From Variovorax gracilis (GTDB lineage: Bacteria; Pseudomonadota; Gammaproteobacteria; Burkholderiales; Burkholderiaceae_C), in the NCBI RefSeq assembly GCF_030317115.1, contig NZ_JASZYF010000001.1, positions 992,001-1,056,000 on the forward strand: a DNA stretch of 64,000 nt, in the 5' to 3' direction. The first letter of the stretch is position 1. Every line of letters starts with the position of its first letter. The notes beneath the pieces were generated by a model, which made no database searches, was not told where the DNA came from, and worked only from the letters and a program-made list of their open reading frames with translations. Shown here piece after piece: positions 26,197-33,950 of the stretch. The position numbers and the translations under genes were made by a program.

Positions 26197-28545
26197 CTAT
26201 CGGTTCTCGAAACGGTTGTAGTCGAGGATGCCGGCTTCGAGGGACTGATCTCTTTGGTAGCGGTCGATCAGGGCGTCACTGAAGGCCCAGAAGTCCGGGT
26301 TGGTGCGGCGCACGGCCCAGCGCCTGGCAAACGCAGCGTAGTCGGCTTCGGAGCGAAGCTGGCGAATCGCGGCAGTCATCGCTGGCAGCTCGTTGGCGGT
26401 CGCTCGATAGAAGGCATTGGGGTAGCTGCCGATGACGCCGGGCACGACCGTCAGCGTGTCCTCGTCAGGCCGCAACTCCCGTCGTTCGCCGAGCAAGTGC
26501 GACACGCTGGCGTGCGCCGTGTTGCGCAGCAGGCTGAAGGTGAGCGGGTCGCCGTTCGGTGTTTCGATCGCCAGCAACGCGCTTTCGGGCATCCACTGCA
26601 GGGCGGCGCCGTGCAGGTCTTCCAGTTCATGCAGCGGCGCCCTGAGTGCCGGTGCGACGTGCCGATCGATGTCGAAGCGCGTGTCCAGGACCGGTGCGAG
26701 CTTGGTCTTCATCATCGCGAGCAGCTCACGCTTCGGGTCGGCCGTCGCATAGCGTATGCCGCTTTCCACGGCCAGCGTCGTGGCCGGGCCGCCATAGACC
26801 TGCTCGCGCGTCTCGAGGCTGTCGCTGCGATACCACTGGTCCCGCGTGGCGAGGCGCTGCGACTGCGGCAGCAGCGTGATGAAATTGAACTCGCCCTCCA
26901 TGCGCAGGAAGTCCATGTAGAGCCGCGAGTTGAGCTGGTGCCCGACGTTGCCGTAGACGTCGTAGTTCGCGACCAGCAAGTAGTGGATGCGCTCCAGCAG
27001 CGGGTAGCCGATGACCCACGCCGACTTGGGCGACGCGCCCACCATGCCCTTCACGACGCTGGCGCTGTCGAAGTGCCTGAAGACCGTGAGCGCCGCGTTG
27101 GGGTTGCGGCCGTCGCCGTCCCAGATCAGGCGCAGGTCCAGCTTGCCCGTCCCTTGCAGCGACTGCGCGAGGAAATCGGACTTGGCCTTAAGGTACTCGT
27201 TCTCGAGCTTTGCGTAGTGCAGCCAGGGGATCAGCACTTCGGTGTTGCTGCTGCCCGTCGGCAGGCGCAGCAGGTTGGCATCGCTCGCCAGCAGCTTCGA
27301 CTGCATCGCGTCGAACTCGTTGGTCGGCGCGAGAAAGACGACCCAGAACCGGTCCTCGATGACATCCAGCGCCATCTGCCCGCGGCATACCGGCCCCTTG
27401 ATGAAGCCCATGATCGTGAACTCGGCCTCGTCGAGCATGAAGCGGTATCGCGCGCTCACCGGCAAGGCCGCGAAAGTCGAGAAGGGGTTGGCGGCCGTGT
27501 CCGCGCTGTACCCCGGCAGGCGCTCCACCGCATAGGGCGCATCGATGAACAGCGCTCGCCAGCGCGCCATCCGCTGTGCGCCTAGTGCGTAAGGCATGTG
27601 TGTCTTGGCGACGATGGTCTCGCGCTCCGGCACGAGCCGGTAATACACGCGGTCCACACCAGGGTCATCGACGGGTCGGCGGCTCGCAATCAGGCGCAAC
27701 GGCTTTCCGGGCGGCGTGGACGAGCGCACCAGCTTGAAGAACTGGCGCTGCGGATCATCGTCGAAGTACAGGTGCGCGAGAAACAGATGCTCGTAGGCGT
27801 AGCGGCTGAAGAGCCGCTCCTTCAGCGAGTCTCCGTTGAAGAATTGCTCCCACTGGGCGATGCGCTGTGTCGCCAGAGGCGTCGGCACGGCCGATCCTTC
27901 GTAGGGCGCGCCCTGCTCCAGCCATCGCGTGAGCACTCCATGCTCGGCTGCACTCAGCCCCGGCAGTCCGAAGGGCATGCCGCCCTGCGGTGTCGCGCGC
28001 TCGTAATGATCGATCTCCGCGCCGGCCGGACACATCGCCGCCCGGCCGATCGAGAAATCCAGCCCGCCGGACACAACGCCCTCAGCCGGAAGTGGATGCT
28101 GCTGCTTCAGCACCAGCAAGCGGTGCATCAGCCCGGCGGTCCGGTTCGCCTCCGGCGTGGGTGCATGCTCGTTGAGCACCGGGAAGAAGCCCCGCGCCCG
28201 CCATTCCGATGGTTCGTCGGCATCGATGTACAGGCGCGACGGCGTGGCGGCCAGGAGCCGGCTCGCGTCGTACACGGGCGTCTTGCTCGCGCCGCGCGCC
28301 AGCCCTTCCCAACTCGTGGTCTTGAGTTGGCAAGGTCCGTCATAGCAGGCGTGGCACACCACGCAGCGGCGGTCGAGGATGGGTTGGATCGTCTGCGCAT
28401 ACGACTGCCCGGGAGGCGGTGCGAGAGGGTGGTCGAAGCGCTGCGGGTCGGCCGGGCCGAACAGTTCATCGAAGCGGTGGGTCGCGATCGTGGTGCAGGC
28501 GGCGATCAGGACGAGGATGGTGATCAATGGCGCGACACGACGCAT
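26197..28545 (-). CDS. cti: Fatty acid cis/trans isomerase
   Basis: 782-residue periplasmic haem protein that converts cis to trans unsaturated acyl chains in membrane phospholipids, stiffening the membrane under solvent, heat or metal stress. An N-terminal signal (LITILVLIAACTTIA, residues 5-19, with a lipobox-like AAC) is followed by a c-type haem motif, CVVCHACYDGPC. The rest matches Cti throughout (ATPSRLYIDA, GFFPVLNEHAPTPEANR, GMPFGLPGLS, WVVFLAPTNEFDA). The start is the ATG complementary to 28543-28545; the frame is open to 28581. Not co-directional with copA. Regulation is not visible; Cti is often constitutive and controlled by substrate access. Confidence 0.94.
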   Translation of the reverse strand: MRRVAPLITILVLIAACTTIATHRFDELFGPADPQRFDHPLAPPPGQSYAQTIQPILDRRCVVCHACYDGPCQLKTTSWEGLARGASKTPVYDASRLLAATPSRLYIDADEPSEWRARGFFPVLNEHAPTPEANRTAGLMHRLLVLKQQHPLPAEGVVSGGLDFSIGRAAMCPAGAEIDHYERATPQGGMPFGLPGLSAAEHGVLTRWLEQGAPYEGSAVPTPLATQRIAQWEQFFNGDSLKERLFSRYAYEHLFLAHLYFDDDPQRQFFKLVRSSTPPGKPLRLIASRRPVDDPGVDRVYYRLVPERETIVAKTHMPYALGAQRMARWRALFIDAPYAVERLPGYSADTAANPFSTFAALPVSARYRFMLDEAEFTIMGFIKGPVCRGQMALDVIEDRFWVVFLAPTNEFDAMQSKLLASDANLLRLPTGSSNTEVLIPWLHYAKLENEYLKAKSDFLAQSLQGTGKLDLRLIWDGDGRNPNAALTVFRHFDSASVVKGMVGASPKSAWVIGYPLLERIHYLLVANYDVYGNVGHQLNSRLYMDFLRMEGEFNFITLLPQSQRLATRDQWYRSDSLETREQVYGGPATTLAVESGIRYATADPKRELLAMMKTKLAPVLDTRFDIDRHVAPALRAPLHELEDLHGAALQWMPESALLAIETPNGDPLTFSLLRNTAHASVSHLLGERRELRPDEDTLTVVPGVIGSYPNAFYRATANELPAMTAAIRQLRSEADYAAFARRWAVRRTNPDFWAFSDALIDRYQRDQSLEAGILDYNRFENR

Positions 28546-28637
28546 GCGAACGACCTTCGATTGCGGGGGTGGATCGCGCACTGTACCCGGATGGCCGCAA
28601 GGTCAACGGCTGCTACCGGGGGAGGAAGGCGGCCGTC

Positions 28638-29165
28638 TCAGGTCTTCTTGGCATCCGTTGGCGAAGCCGGTGCTTCGATCGACTTGCAGGAGCCTGGCAG
28701 GTACTTTGCCGGCAGGGCGTTCGAGGCCGCCGGGCCGCACCGCCACTCTGTAATGACCTTGCCGCCATCCTCCGACGGTTTGAGCGCATTCGCGCCAACG
28801 AATGGCACGATCGACACGGCGTTCCTGGAGTCGGTCGCATCGCCACCCAGGTTGGCGTGGTTCGCGATCACGGTGATGACCCCGTCTGCATCCGTGTCGA
28901 CGGATTCGACATACTTGGTCGCGCTCGCCTCGCATGAATGCTCGAGCCGTGTCCCCATGTTCCGGTCGGGAGACGTCGACACGGTCTCCGAAACGGCGGT
29001 GCGACACGCCGATGCGGCGAGCAGGACTTCGGAGACCTTGGCGCGAATCGCGTAGTCCTGATAGGCCGGCAAGGCGACCGCAGCCAGAATGCCGATGATC
29101 GCGATGACGATCATTACCTCGATCAGCGTGAAGCCCCTTTGGGCCCTGCGAAGTGCACTTTTCAT
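28638..29165 (-). CDS. pilA: Type IV pilin (PilA/PilE-like major pilin)
   Basis: 175 residues. The prepilin leader ends in a Gly at QRG|FTLIEVM (Glu5 present), followed by the hydrophobic assembly helix IVIAIIGILAAVALPAYQDY. The globular part has ASACRT, EHSCEAS and, near the C-terminus, WRCGPAA with GSCKS, which would form the D-region disulfide loop. The start is the ATG at 29165 with GAGG 8 bases upstream. No other pilus genes adjoin, so assembly depends on genes elsewhere. A sigma-54-like promoter and leader hairpin lie upstream. Confidence 0.93.
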   Translation of the reverse strand: MKSALRRAQRGFTLIEVMIVIAIIGILAAVALPAYQDYAIRAKVSEVLLAASACRTAVSETVSTSPDRNMGTRLEHSCEASATKYVESVDTDADGVITVIANHANLGGDATDSRNAVSIVPFVGANALKPSEDGGKVITEWRCGPAASNALPAKYLPGSCKSIEAPASPTDAKKT

Positions 29166-29192
29166 TTGCAATACCTCAGTTGATTCAAGAAG

Positions 29193-29210
29193 CTCAGGTA
29201 CCTCCCTGAG
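29193..29210 (-). promoter_or_regulatory. Hairpin in the pilin 5' leader
   Basis: CTCAGG and CCTGAG form a perfect 6-bp stem with a 6-base loop, between the probable transcription start (near 29212) and the pilin ATG. It could affect mRNA stability, which is often high for pilin mRNA, but this is inference. Confidence 0.4.
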
Positions 29211-29223
29211 TACTTGCTCAACT

Positions 29224-29238
29224 GCAGCAAATGTGCCG
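29224..29238 (-). promoter_or_regulatory. Sigma-54 (RpoN) -24/-12 promoter of the pilin gene
   Basis: On the minus strand, CGGCACATTTGCTGC matches TGGCAC-N5-TTGC at 8 of 10 positions, with the invariant GG and GC correctly spaced 10 bases apart. It ends about 60 bases upstream of the pilin start codon. pilA genes of many beta- and gammaproteobacteria are RpoN/PilR dependent, which supports the call. Confidence 0.6.
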
Positions 29239-29327
29239 CGCCCTCGCGATCGCGAATGGGCGGGCCTTCATGCCTTGTGACACACGACATGCGTGCCACG
29301 GCACAGGGTCACCCTTGCCAGCCGGCG

Positions 29328-29843
29328 CTAGGCCGATCGACGAGACAGGAAGCCATTGCGCAACGCACGCATCTGCTCCTGTGCAATGACGTGGCCGTGT
29401 GCCGCAGCCTCGGCCAACCACTTGATCGCCATGTTCTCGTCCCTGGCAACGCCTTCCCCGGAGAGATGGCAGCAAGCGAGGCGCTGCATGGCATTGGGAT
29501 GGTTCTGTTCCGCGGCCAGCTGCAGCCAGTAACGGCCGATGTCGTGCCTTCCGAGGGCAAGGAACATCTGGCCGATGTCGTCCTGCGCATCGGGGTCGCC
29601 AGCGTCTGCGAGTTCGAGAAGCGCCTTGTCTTCGGCCGTCAGGGAGACACCGATCAGGTCCACGACGTCGTCCAGGGACACCCTCGCTCGTCCGCGCGTG
29701 TCGGGGTCCAACTTGCGCACCACGCCTTCCTCGATGCGGCGCCACCAGGTGCGCTGGCTGCGTCCGGTCATCGCGATGGCCGACTGGATGCTGATTGCGG
29801 CGCCAGCCGTGTGCGTACGGTCGGCAATGGATCCGGATGCCAT
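29328..29843 (-). CDS. Sel1-repeat protein with N-terminal basic region
   Basis: 171 residues, no signal peptide. Residues about 20-65 look like a small basic domain (SIQSAIAMTGRSQRTWWRRIEEG), possibly a DNA- or ligand-binding helix pair. Residues about 75-165 hold roughly three Sel1/TPR-like repeats (ADAGDPDAQDDIGQMFLALG, AAEQNHPNAMQRLACCHLSGEGV, AAAHGHVIAQEQM). Such solenoids mediate protein-protein contacts. Upstream of and co-directional with the pilin, but the sigma-54 promoter lies between them, so separate transcription is likely. AAGGAAT precedes the start. Function unknown. Confidence 0.75.
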   Translation of the reverse strand: MASGSIADRTHTAGAAISIQSAIAMTGRSQRTWWRRIEEGVVRKLDPDTRGRARVSLDDVVDLIGVSLTAEDKALLELADAGDPDAQDDIGQMFLALGRHDIGRYWLQLAAEQNHPNAMQRLACCHLSGEGVARDENMAIKWLAEAAAHGHVIAQEQMRALRNGFLSRRSA

Positions 29844-29944
29844 GAGTATTCCTTCCCTTCGGTCACAACGCAGGATCGCCTGCGGCCGCGAACACTCTAG
29901 GAGCGAGAGACCGATGAAACCATCAGAAACGTCTTATTCCGCGC

Positions 29945-30244
29945 TCATCGCACCGCCTCCAACTTCGTCACCACGAACTTCCCGTCCACCACCTCGGCCC
30001 TGAACCGGACCTTGTCCCCCGTCTGCAGCACATCGAGCAACGCGTTGTCGCTGACCTTGAAGACCATCGTCATGCCGGGCATGTCGAGGTTGTTCAAAGG
30101 GCCGTGCCTGAGCGTGACCAAGGCGTTCTCCCTGTCGATCTTGCGCACCTCGCCGTTGCTGAGTTCGTCGTTGGGGGATTGCGCATGCGCCAGCCCGGCG
30201 AGCGCGAAAACGCCAACGAGACATGCATTTCGAAAACTGAACAT
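29945..30244 (-). CDS. CusF-like periplasmic copper-binding protein
   Basis: 99 residues. Signal peptide about 1-22 (ACLVGVFALAGLAHAQS). The mature part matches the CusF/CopK-like OB fold: GEVRKIDRENALVTLRHGPL, then LDMPGMTMVFKV with two Met residues and a preceding His that could coordinate Cu(I)/Ag(I). Ends with a DKVRFRAEVVDGKFVVTKLE strand pair. It is last in the minus-strand copper cluster, 21 bases after the multicopper oxidase gene. It probably hands copper to the oxidase or an efflux complex; the partner is not established. Confidence 0.88.
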   Translation of the reverse strand: MFSFRNACLVGVFALAGLAHAQSPNDELSNGEVRKIDRENALVTLRHGPLNNLDMPGMTMVFKVSDNALLDVLQTGDKVRFRAEVVDGKFVVTKLEAVR

Positions 30245-30265
30245 CTGGATTGCCTTTGTGATTGA

Positions 30266-31678
30266 TTAATGACCCGAATGTCCGCGCGGCTTGCGGACCT
30301 GCACTTCGACGTTGGCGGCCGGCACGTTCTGCGCCGGCATGGCCGATGGCCCCGCACCCTGCGAACGCGGCGCCTTGCCGACGGGTTCGGCCAGTTCGTG
30401 TGCGACCGTGCCAGGTGGATGCCTGAACCAGCCCGGGTTCGAGTAGTCGCCCGCCTTCTGCCCCTTGCGCACCTTGACGACGCTGAACATTCCGCCCATC
30501 TCGACGGAGCCGAACGGGCCTTCGCCGCTCATCATCGGTGCAGTGTTGTCGGGCAAGGGCATGGACATCTCGCTCATGTCGCCCATGCCGCGCTCGCCCA
30601 TCACCATGTAGTCGGGGATGAGCCTGGTGATCTTGCCGACCACGTCGCGGTGGTCCACGCCGATCATGGTCGGCACGTCGTGGCCCATCGCGTTCATCGT
30701 GTGATGGCTCTTGTGGCAATGGAAGGCCCAGTCGCCCTCCTCGTCCGCGACGAACTCGATCTGCCGCATCTGGCCGACGCCGACGTCGGTCGTCACCTCG
30801 GGCCAGCGCGCGCCTATCGGCTTCGGACCGCCGTCGGTCCCGGTGACCACGAACTCATGACCGTGCAGATGCATCGGATGGTTCGTCATCGTGAGGTTGC
30901 CGAAGCGGATGCGGACCTTGTCGTTCTGCCGCACGTTGAGCGAATCGATGCCCGGGAAGATGCGGCTGTTCCACGACCAGAGGTTGAAGTCGAGCATGGT
31001 CATGATCTTCGGCGTCGCGCTGCCGGGCTCGATGTCGTAGGCATTGAGCAGAAAGACGAAGTCGCGATCGACTTCCTGGATCAGGGGGTGCGACACCTTC
31101 GGATGCGTGACCCAGAAGCCCATCATGCCCATCGCCATCTGCGCCATCTCATCCGCGTGCGGGTGGTACATGAAGGTGCCGGGCCGCCGCGCCGTGAATT
31201 CATAGACGAAGGTCTTGCCCGGCGCGATGGCCGGCTGTGTGAGGCCCGAGACGCCATCCATGCCATTGGGCAGCCGCTGGCCGTGCCAGTGGATGCTGGT
31301 GTGCTCGGGCAGCTTGTTGGTGACGAAGACGCGCACGCGATCGCCCTCGACCACCTCGATGGTCGGCCCGGGCGACTGGCCGTTGTAGCCCCACAGGTGC
31401 GCCTTGAAGCCCGGCGCCATCTCGCGAACCACCGGCTCGGCGACGAGATGGAATTCCTTGACGCCGGTGTTCATGCGCCAGGGCAGCGTCCAGCCGTTCA
31501 GCGTGACGACGGGGTTGTACGGCCGGCCACTGGGGGGCGCCAGCGGCGGCATGGTGTCAGGCCGGGCCTGCAGCACGGGTTCGGGCAAGGCGGCCATCGC
31601 CACCTTGGAGACGGCTGCGGCGGCCATGGCGCCAGCGATCGCACCGGCAGCGCCCATGAAATTGCGTCTGTGAGTCAT
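30266..31678 (-). CDS. Periplasmic multicopper oxidase (copper tolerance), two cupredoxin domains plus Met-rich tail
   Basis: 470 residues. A twin-arginine signal (RRNFMGAAGAIAGAM) indicates Tat export with copper pre-loaded. Copper motifs in order: HWHG (130-133), HPHAD (172-176), HPMHLHGHEF (267-276) and HCHKSHHTMNAM (320-331), giving the type 1 ligands H267, C321, H326 and M331 plus the trinuclear-site histidines. The conserved core ends near residue 345, shorter than three-domain CopA/CueO proteins. It is followed by a Met/Gly-rich stretch (about 365-400) and a basic tail. It likely oxidises Cu(I) to less toxic Cu(II). Located between the lipoprotein channel and the CusF-like gene. Confidence 0.92.
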   Translation of the reverse strand: MTHRRNFMGAAGAIAGAMAAAAVSKVAMAALPEPVLQARPDTMPPLAPPSGRPYNPVVTLNGWTLPWRMNTGVKEFHLVAEPVVREMAPGFKAHLWGYNGQSPGPTIEVVEGDRVRVFVTNKLPEHTSIHWHGQRLPNGMDGVSGLTQPAIAPGKTFVYEFTARRPGTFMYHPHADEMAQMAMGMMGFWVTHPKVSHPLIQEVDRDFVFLLNAYDIEPGSATPKIMTMLDFNLWSWNSRIFPGIDSLNVRQNDKVRIRFGNLTMTNHPMHLHGHEFVVTGTDGGPKPIGARWPEVTTDVGVGQMRQIEFVADEEGDWAFHCHKSHHTMNAMGHDVPTMIGVDHRDVVGKITRLIPDYMVMGERGMGDMSEMSMPLPDNTAPMMSGEGPFGSVEMGGMFSVVKVRKGQKAGDYSNPGWFRHPPGTVAHELAEPVGKAPRSQGAGPSAMPAQNVPAANVEVQVRKPRGHSGH

Positions 31679-31683
31679 GGTCT

Positions 31684-33045
31684 TCAATGGGAAGTGGGCT
31701 TGCCGATGACCGATGCGGCGAGCGCGGCGTCGGCTAGCCAGAACTGTTGCTGTGCGTTGATGGCGGCCATGACGCTCGTGATCTGGTCGCGCGTCTCGGC
31801 GAGGAGTTCGAAGACGCCGATCAGCATGCCGTTGTAGCGAAGCATGTTTTCCTCGGCCATGGTCTGGCGCAGCGGCACGATCTCGTCGCGGTAGTGCCGC
31901 GCGATGTCGTAGGCCGTGCGGTAGGCGGAGTAGCCTTCGCGCAATTGCGAGGCGGCGCCGCGCACGGTTGCGTCGTAGCGGTGGACAGCCGCGAGCGCCT
32001 TCGCATTCATCGCATCGCGCTGCGCCGTTCCCCAGTCGAAAAGCGGCAGGCGAATGTCGAGCTCGTAGCCGTTGCGATTGGCTCTGCCGCCGTTCGCGAA
32101 GAGCGTGTCGTGCCGCGCGCCGGCTTCGATGTCGATGAAGGTTGGCAGCAGGTTCAGGCCCTGGGACTTGCCGGCGACGTCGAGTTGCGCGCGCGCGAGT
32201 TGGACGTCGAGCCGCTGGTCGTTCGCCGCGCCAGCCACTTCGCTGGCTTCGCGCGGCGCCCTGGGCAAATCGGGCAGGCGCGCCGGCAGCGTCAGCTTCG
32301 CGGCCTGCGCATCGTCCAGCCCAAGCATGCGAACGAGATCCTCGCGCGCGGCCGCCGTGACGTGCTGCGCGGACGCCAACTGCGTCGTCGCGTCCGCATA
32401 GAACACCTGCTGCCGCGCGCGCTGAAGCTTGCTGAAGTTGCCGACCTGCTGCATGCGCCGGGCCAGTTCGGCACTGGCTTGTGCCGCGTCGTTCACCTGC
32501 ACGGCGTACTGGAGCGACTGTTGCGCCGCCACCGCGCGCACCCATGCCAGGCGCACCTGCGTCACCTGGTCGACGACCGTGGAGGCCAACTGCACCTTGA
32601 CCTGCCCCACCTGGCTCCTGGACAGCGCCATCCGCTGCGGCAAGAGGATCAGGTCCACCAGGCCGAATGACAGCAGACGTCCCAGCTCGAGTTCATCACC
32701 CAGTCGCAGGTGCTCGAACTTGAAGATCGGGTTCGGCAGCCTTCCGCTTTGATCGGCAGCGGCAAGATCGGCCCAGCTTTGCGCCAGCAGCGCCTGGACG
32801 GCCGGGCTGTTGGCGAGCGCGACCCGGACCGCATCCCCTTGGGAAAGCGGGCGCGACAGCAGGTCGTCGGTGAGCGCTTCACGGGCCGCCCGCTGCTGGT
32901 CGGTGCGGCCGAGTTCCAGCCCGCCGTCGGTGAACTGCGATGTGCTGGCGTTCGCCTCCTTGAGCACCTCGTCCATGCCGACCGAGGCACAGCCGGTGAG
33001 CAAAAGCGCTGCGGCAGACACCGCGCCCAGGGTCAGGAAGCGCAT
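31684..33045 (-). CDS. TolC-family outer-membrane lipoprotein (copper-cluster channel)
   Basis: 453 residues. The signal peptide ends in a lipobox, LLLTGC (Cys at about residue 18), so the protein is lipid-anchored like CusC/OprM. The following body is helix-rich with TolC-family features (DAVRVALANSPAVQALLAQSW, DWGTAQRDAMNAKALAA, the C-terminal QQQFWLADAALA). Its ATG overlaps the stop of the small upstream gene (TGATG) and its stop is 5 bases before the oxidase start. No RND pump or adaptor of the Cus type is adjacent, so whether it exports copper or serves another pump is open. Confidence 0.88.
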   Translation of the reverse strand: MRFLTLGAVSAAALLLTGCASVGMDEVLKEANASTSQFTDGGLELGRTDQQRAAREALTDDLLSRPLSQGDAVRVALANSPAVQALLAQSWADLAAADQSGRLPNPIFKFEHLRLGDELELGRLLSFGLVDLILLPQRMALSRSQVGQVKVQLASTVVDQVTQVRLAWVRAVAAQQSLQYAVQVNDAAQASAELARRMQQVGNFSKLQRARQQVFYADATTQLASAQHVTAAAREDLVRMLGLDDAQAAKLTLPARLPDLPRAPREASEVAGAANDQRLDVQLARAQLDVAGKSQGLNLLPTFIDIEAGARHDTLFANGGRANRNGYELDIRLPLFDWGTAQRDAMNAKALAAVHRYDATVRGAASQLREGYSAYRTAYDIARHYRDEIVPLRQTMAEENMLRYNGMLIGVFELLAETRDQITSVMAAINAQQQFWLADAALAASVIGKPTSH

Positions 33046-33377
33046 CACCGGAGCTCCTTGTGCGCCGGCATGGTGTGCCCCGCGCGCGGATCGGCAGCGT
33101 TCGACGGCGCCACCGCGTCGCCGGGGTCCTGCGCCTCCTTGGCATAGGCGCGCCAACCGCCCCGGCCGTAGACGGTGTCGTTTGCCTCTCTCCAGGGGAT
33201 GGGCTTGTCGTCATTGCCGAACGGCCGATAGCCATCCAGCGCGGAGCGATATGTCAGCGCAGGCGGCGGCCTATCCGCCCCTGTCGAAACGGGCGTCGAA
33301 GGTGTCTGCGCCACGGCGGCGCACGCCGCAAGTGCGGGCAACGCGGCCAGCCAGCCGGCCGGCAATGAAGAAAGCAT
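33045..33377 (-). CDS. Small periplasmic protein of the copper cluster, unknown function
   Basis: 110 residues. Signal peptide about 1-26 (WLAALPALAACAAVAQ). The mature part is polar, with YRSALDGYRPFGNDDKPIPWREANDTV and a C-terminal HTMPAHKE segment that might bind metal. I recognise no characterised family. The start is chosen at the ATG complementary to 33375-33377, which begins the signal peptide. Translationally coupled (TGATG) to the downstream lipoprotein channel, which suggests a role in the same copper response. Confidence 0.7.
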   Translation of the reverse strand: MLSSLPAGWLAALPALAACAAVAQTPSTPVSTGADRPPPALTYRSALDGYRPFGNDDKPIPWREANDTVYGRGGWRAYAKEAQDPGDAVAPSNAADPRAGHTMPAHKELR

Positions 33378-33500
33378 GGAATCCTCGCGATGTTCATGAA
33401 CGGGGCGACGTCGGCAATCCCGCAAGGGAGCCGGACGGCGAGCGATACATGGCGCGTCATGCCGCACCGGCAGCCCAAGGCGGCCGGTGGTGTGACGCGA

Positions 33501-33911
33501 CTAGGCGCGAGGAGGTTTGTCGGGAACGCGGGACGCGACGTCCGCCATTGCGCTGGCCGGCTGAGTTGGATCGGCTTGCGGCAGGACGTGGGCGGGCGCG
33601 ACGACCGTGTCGCTCGTCAGGGCGACGGCGTGGCACGCGACACAGGTGGAGCACTTGTGCGAAGCGTCGGAATGCGCGTGGGAGGTTTTCGCGCCGCTGC
33701 TTCCGTGCTCGGCATGCGAAGCGGCATCGTGGTGGCGCGCGGCAGGGTCATCCGACGCCGCATGCGCGGAATGAGCCGCATGCGACTCCGCCATCGCCAC
33801 CTTCGACGCGGGCTCCGGTGTTCCGCAAAGCGCCATCGACGCCGCCGCATACCCCTGGAAGGGTACGGCGAACATCACCAGCCACAGCAGGAACACGCGA
33901 ACGCGGGACAT
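33501..33911 (-). CDS. Histidine-rich periplasmic protein with CxxCxxCH motif
   Basis: 136 residues. Signal peptide about 1-23 (VFLLWLVMFAVPFQGYAAA). The mature part is dense in His (SHAAHSAHAA, ARHHDAASHAEH, SHAHSDASHKC) followed by CSTCVACH, then a Pro/Ala tail. CVACH is formally a haem c motif, but in this His-rich setting metal binding is more likely. The layout resembles CzcI-type small proteins of heavy-metal resistance clusters (tentative). First gene of the minus-strand copper cluster, 123 bases before the next gene. Confidence 0.7.
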   Translation of the reverse strand: MSRVRVFLLWLVMFAVPFQGYAAASMALCGTPEPASKVAMAESHAAHSAHAASDDPAARHHDAASHAEHGSSGAKTSHAHSDASHKCSTCVACHAVALTSDTVVAPAHVLPQADPTQPASAMADVASRVPDKPPRA

Positions 33912-33950
33912 CCAGCGATTCTATGGGGTCGCTGCGCGGACTTCATCCGG

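Noticed and set aside
31679..32545. Extension of the multicopper oxidase frame up to 32545
   Set aside because: The extension overlaps the lipoprotein gene and lacks a signal peptide; the Tat signal begins at the ATG at 31678.
33600..33680. Haem c motif CVACH in the His-rich copper-cluster protein
   Set aside because: It is preceded by CSTC and a His-rich stretch with no cytochrome fold around it; direct metal binding is more likely than haem attachment.
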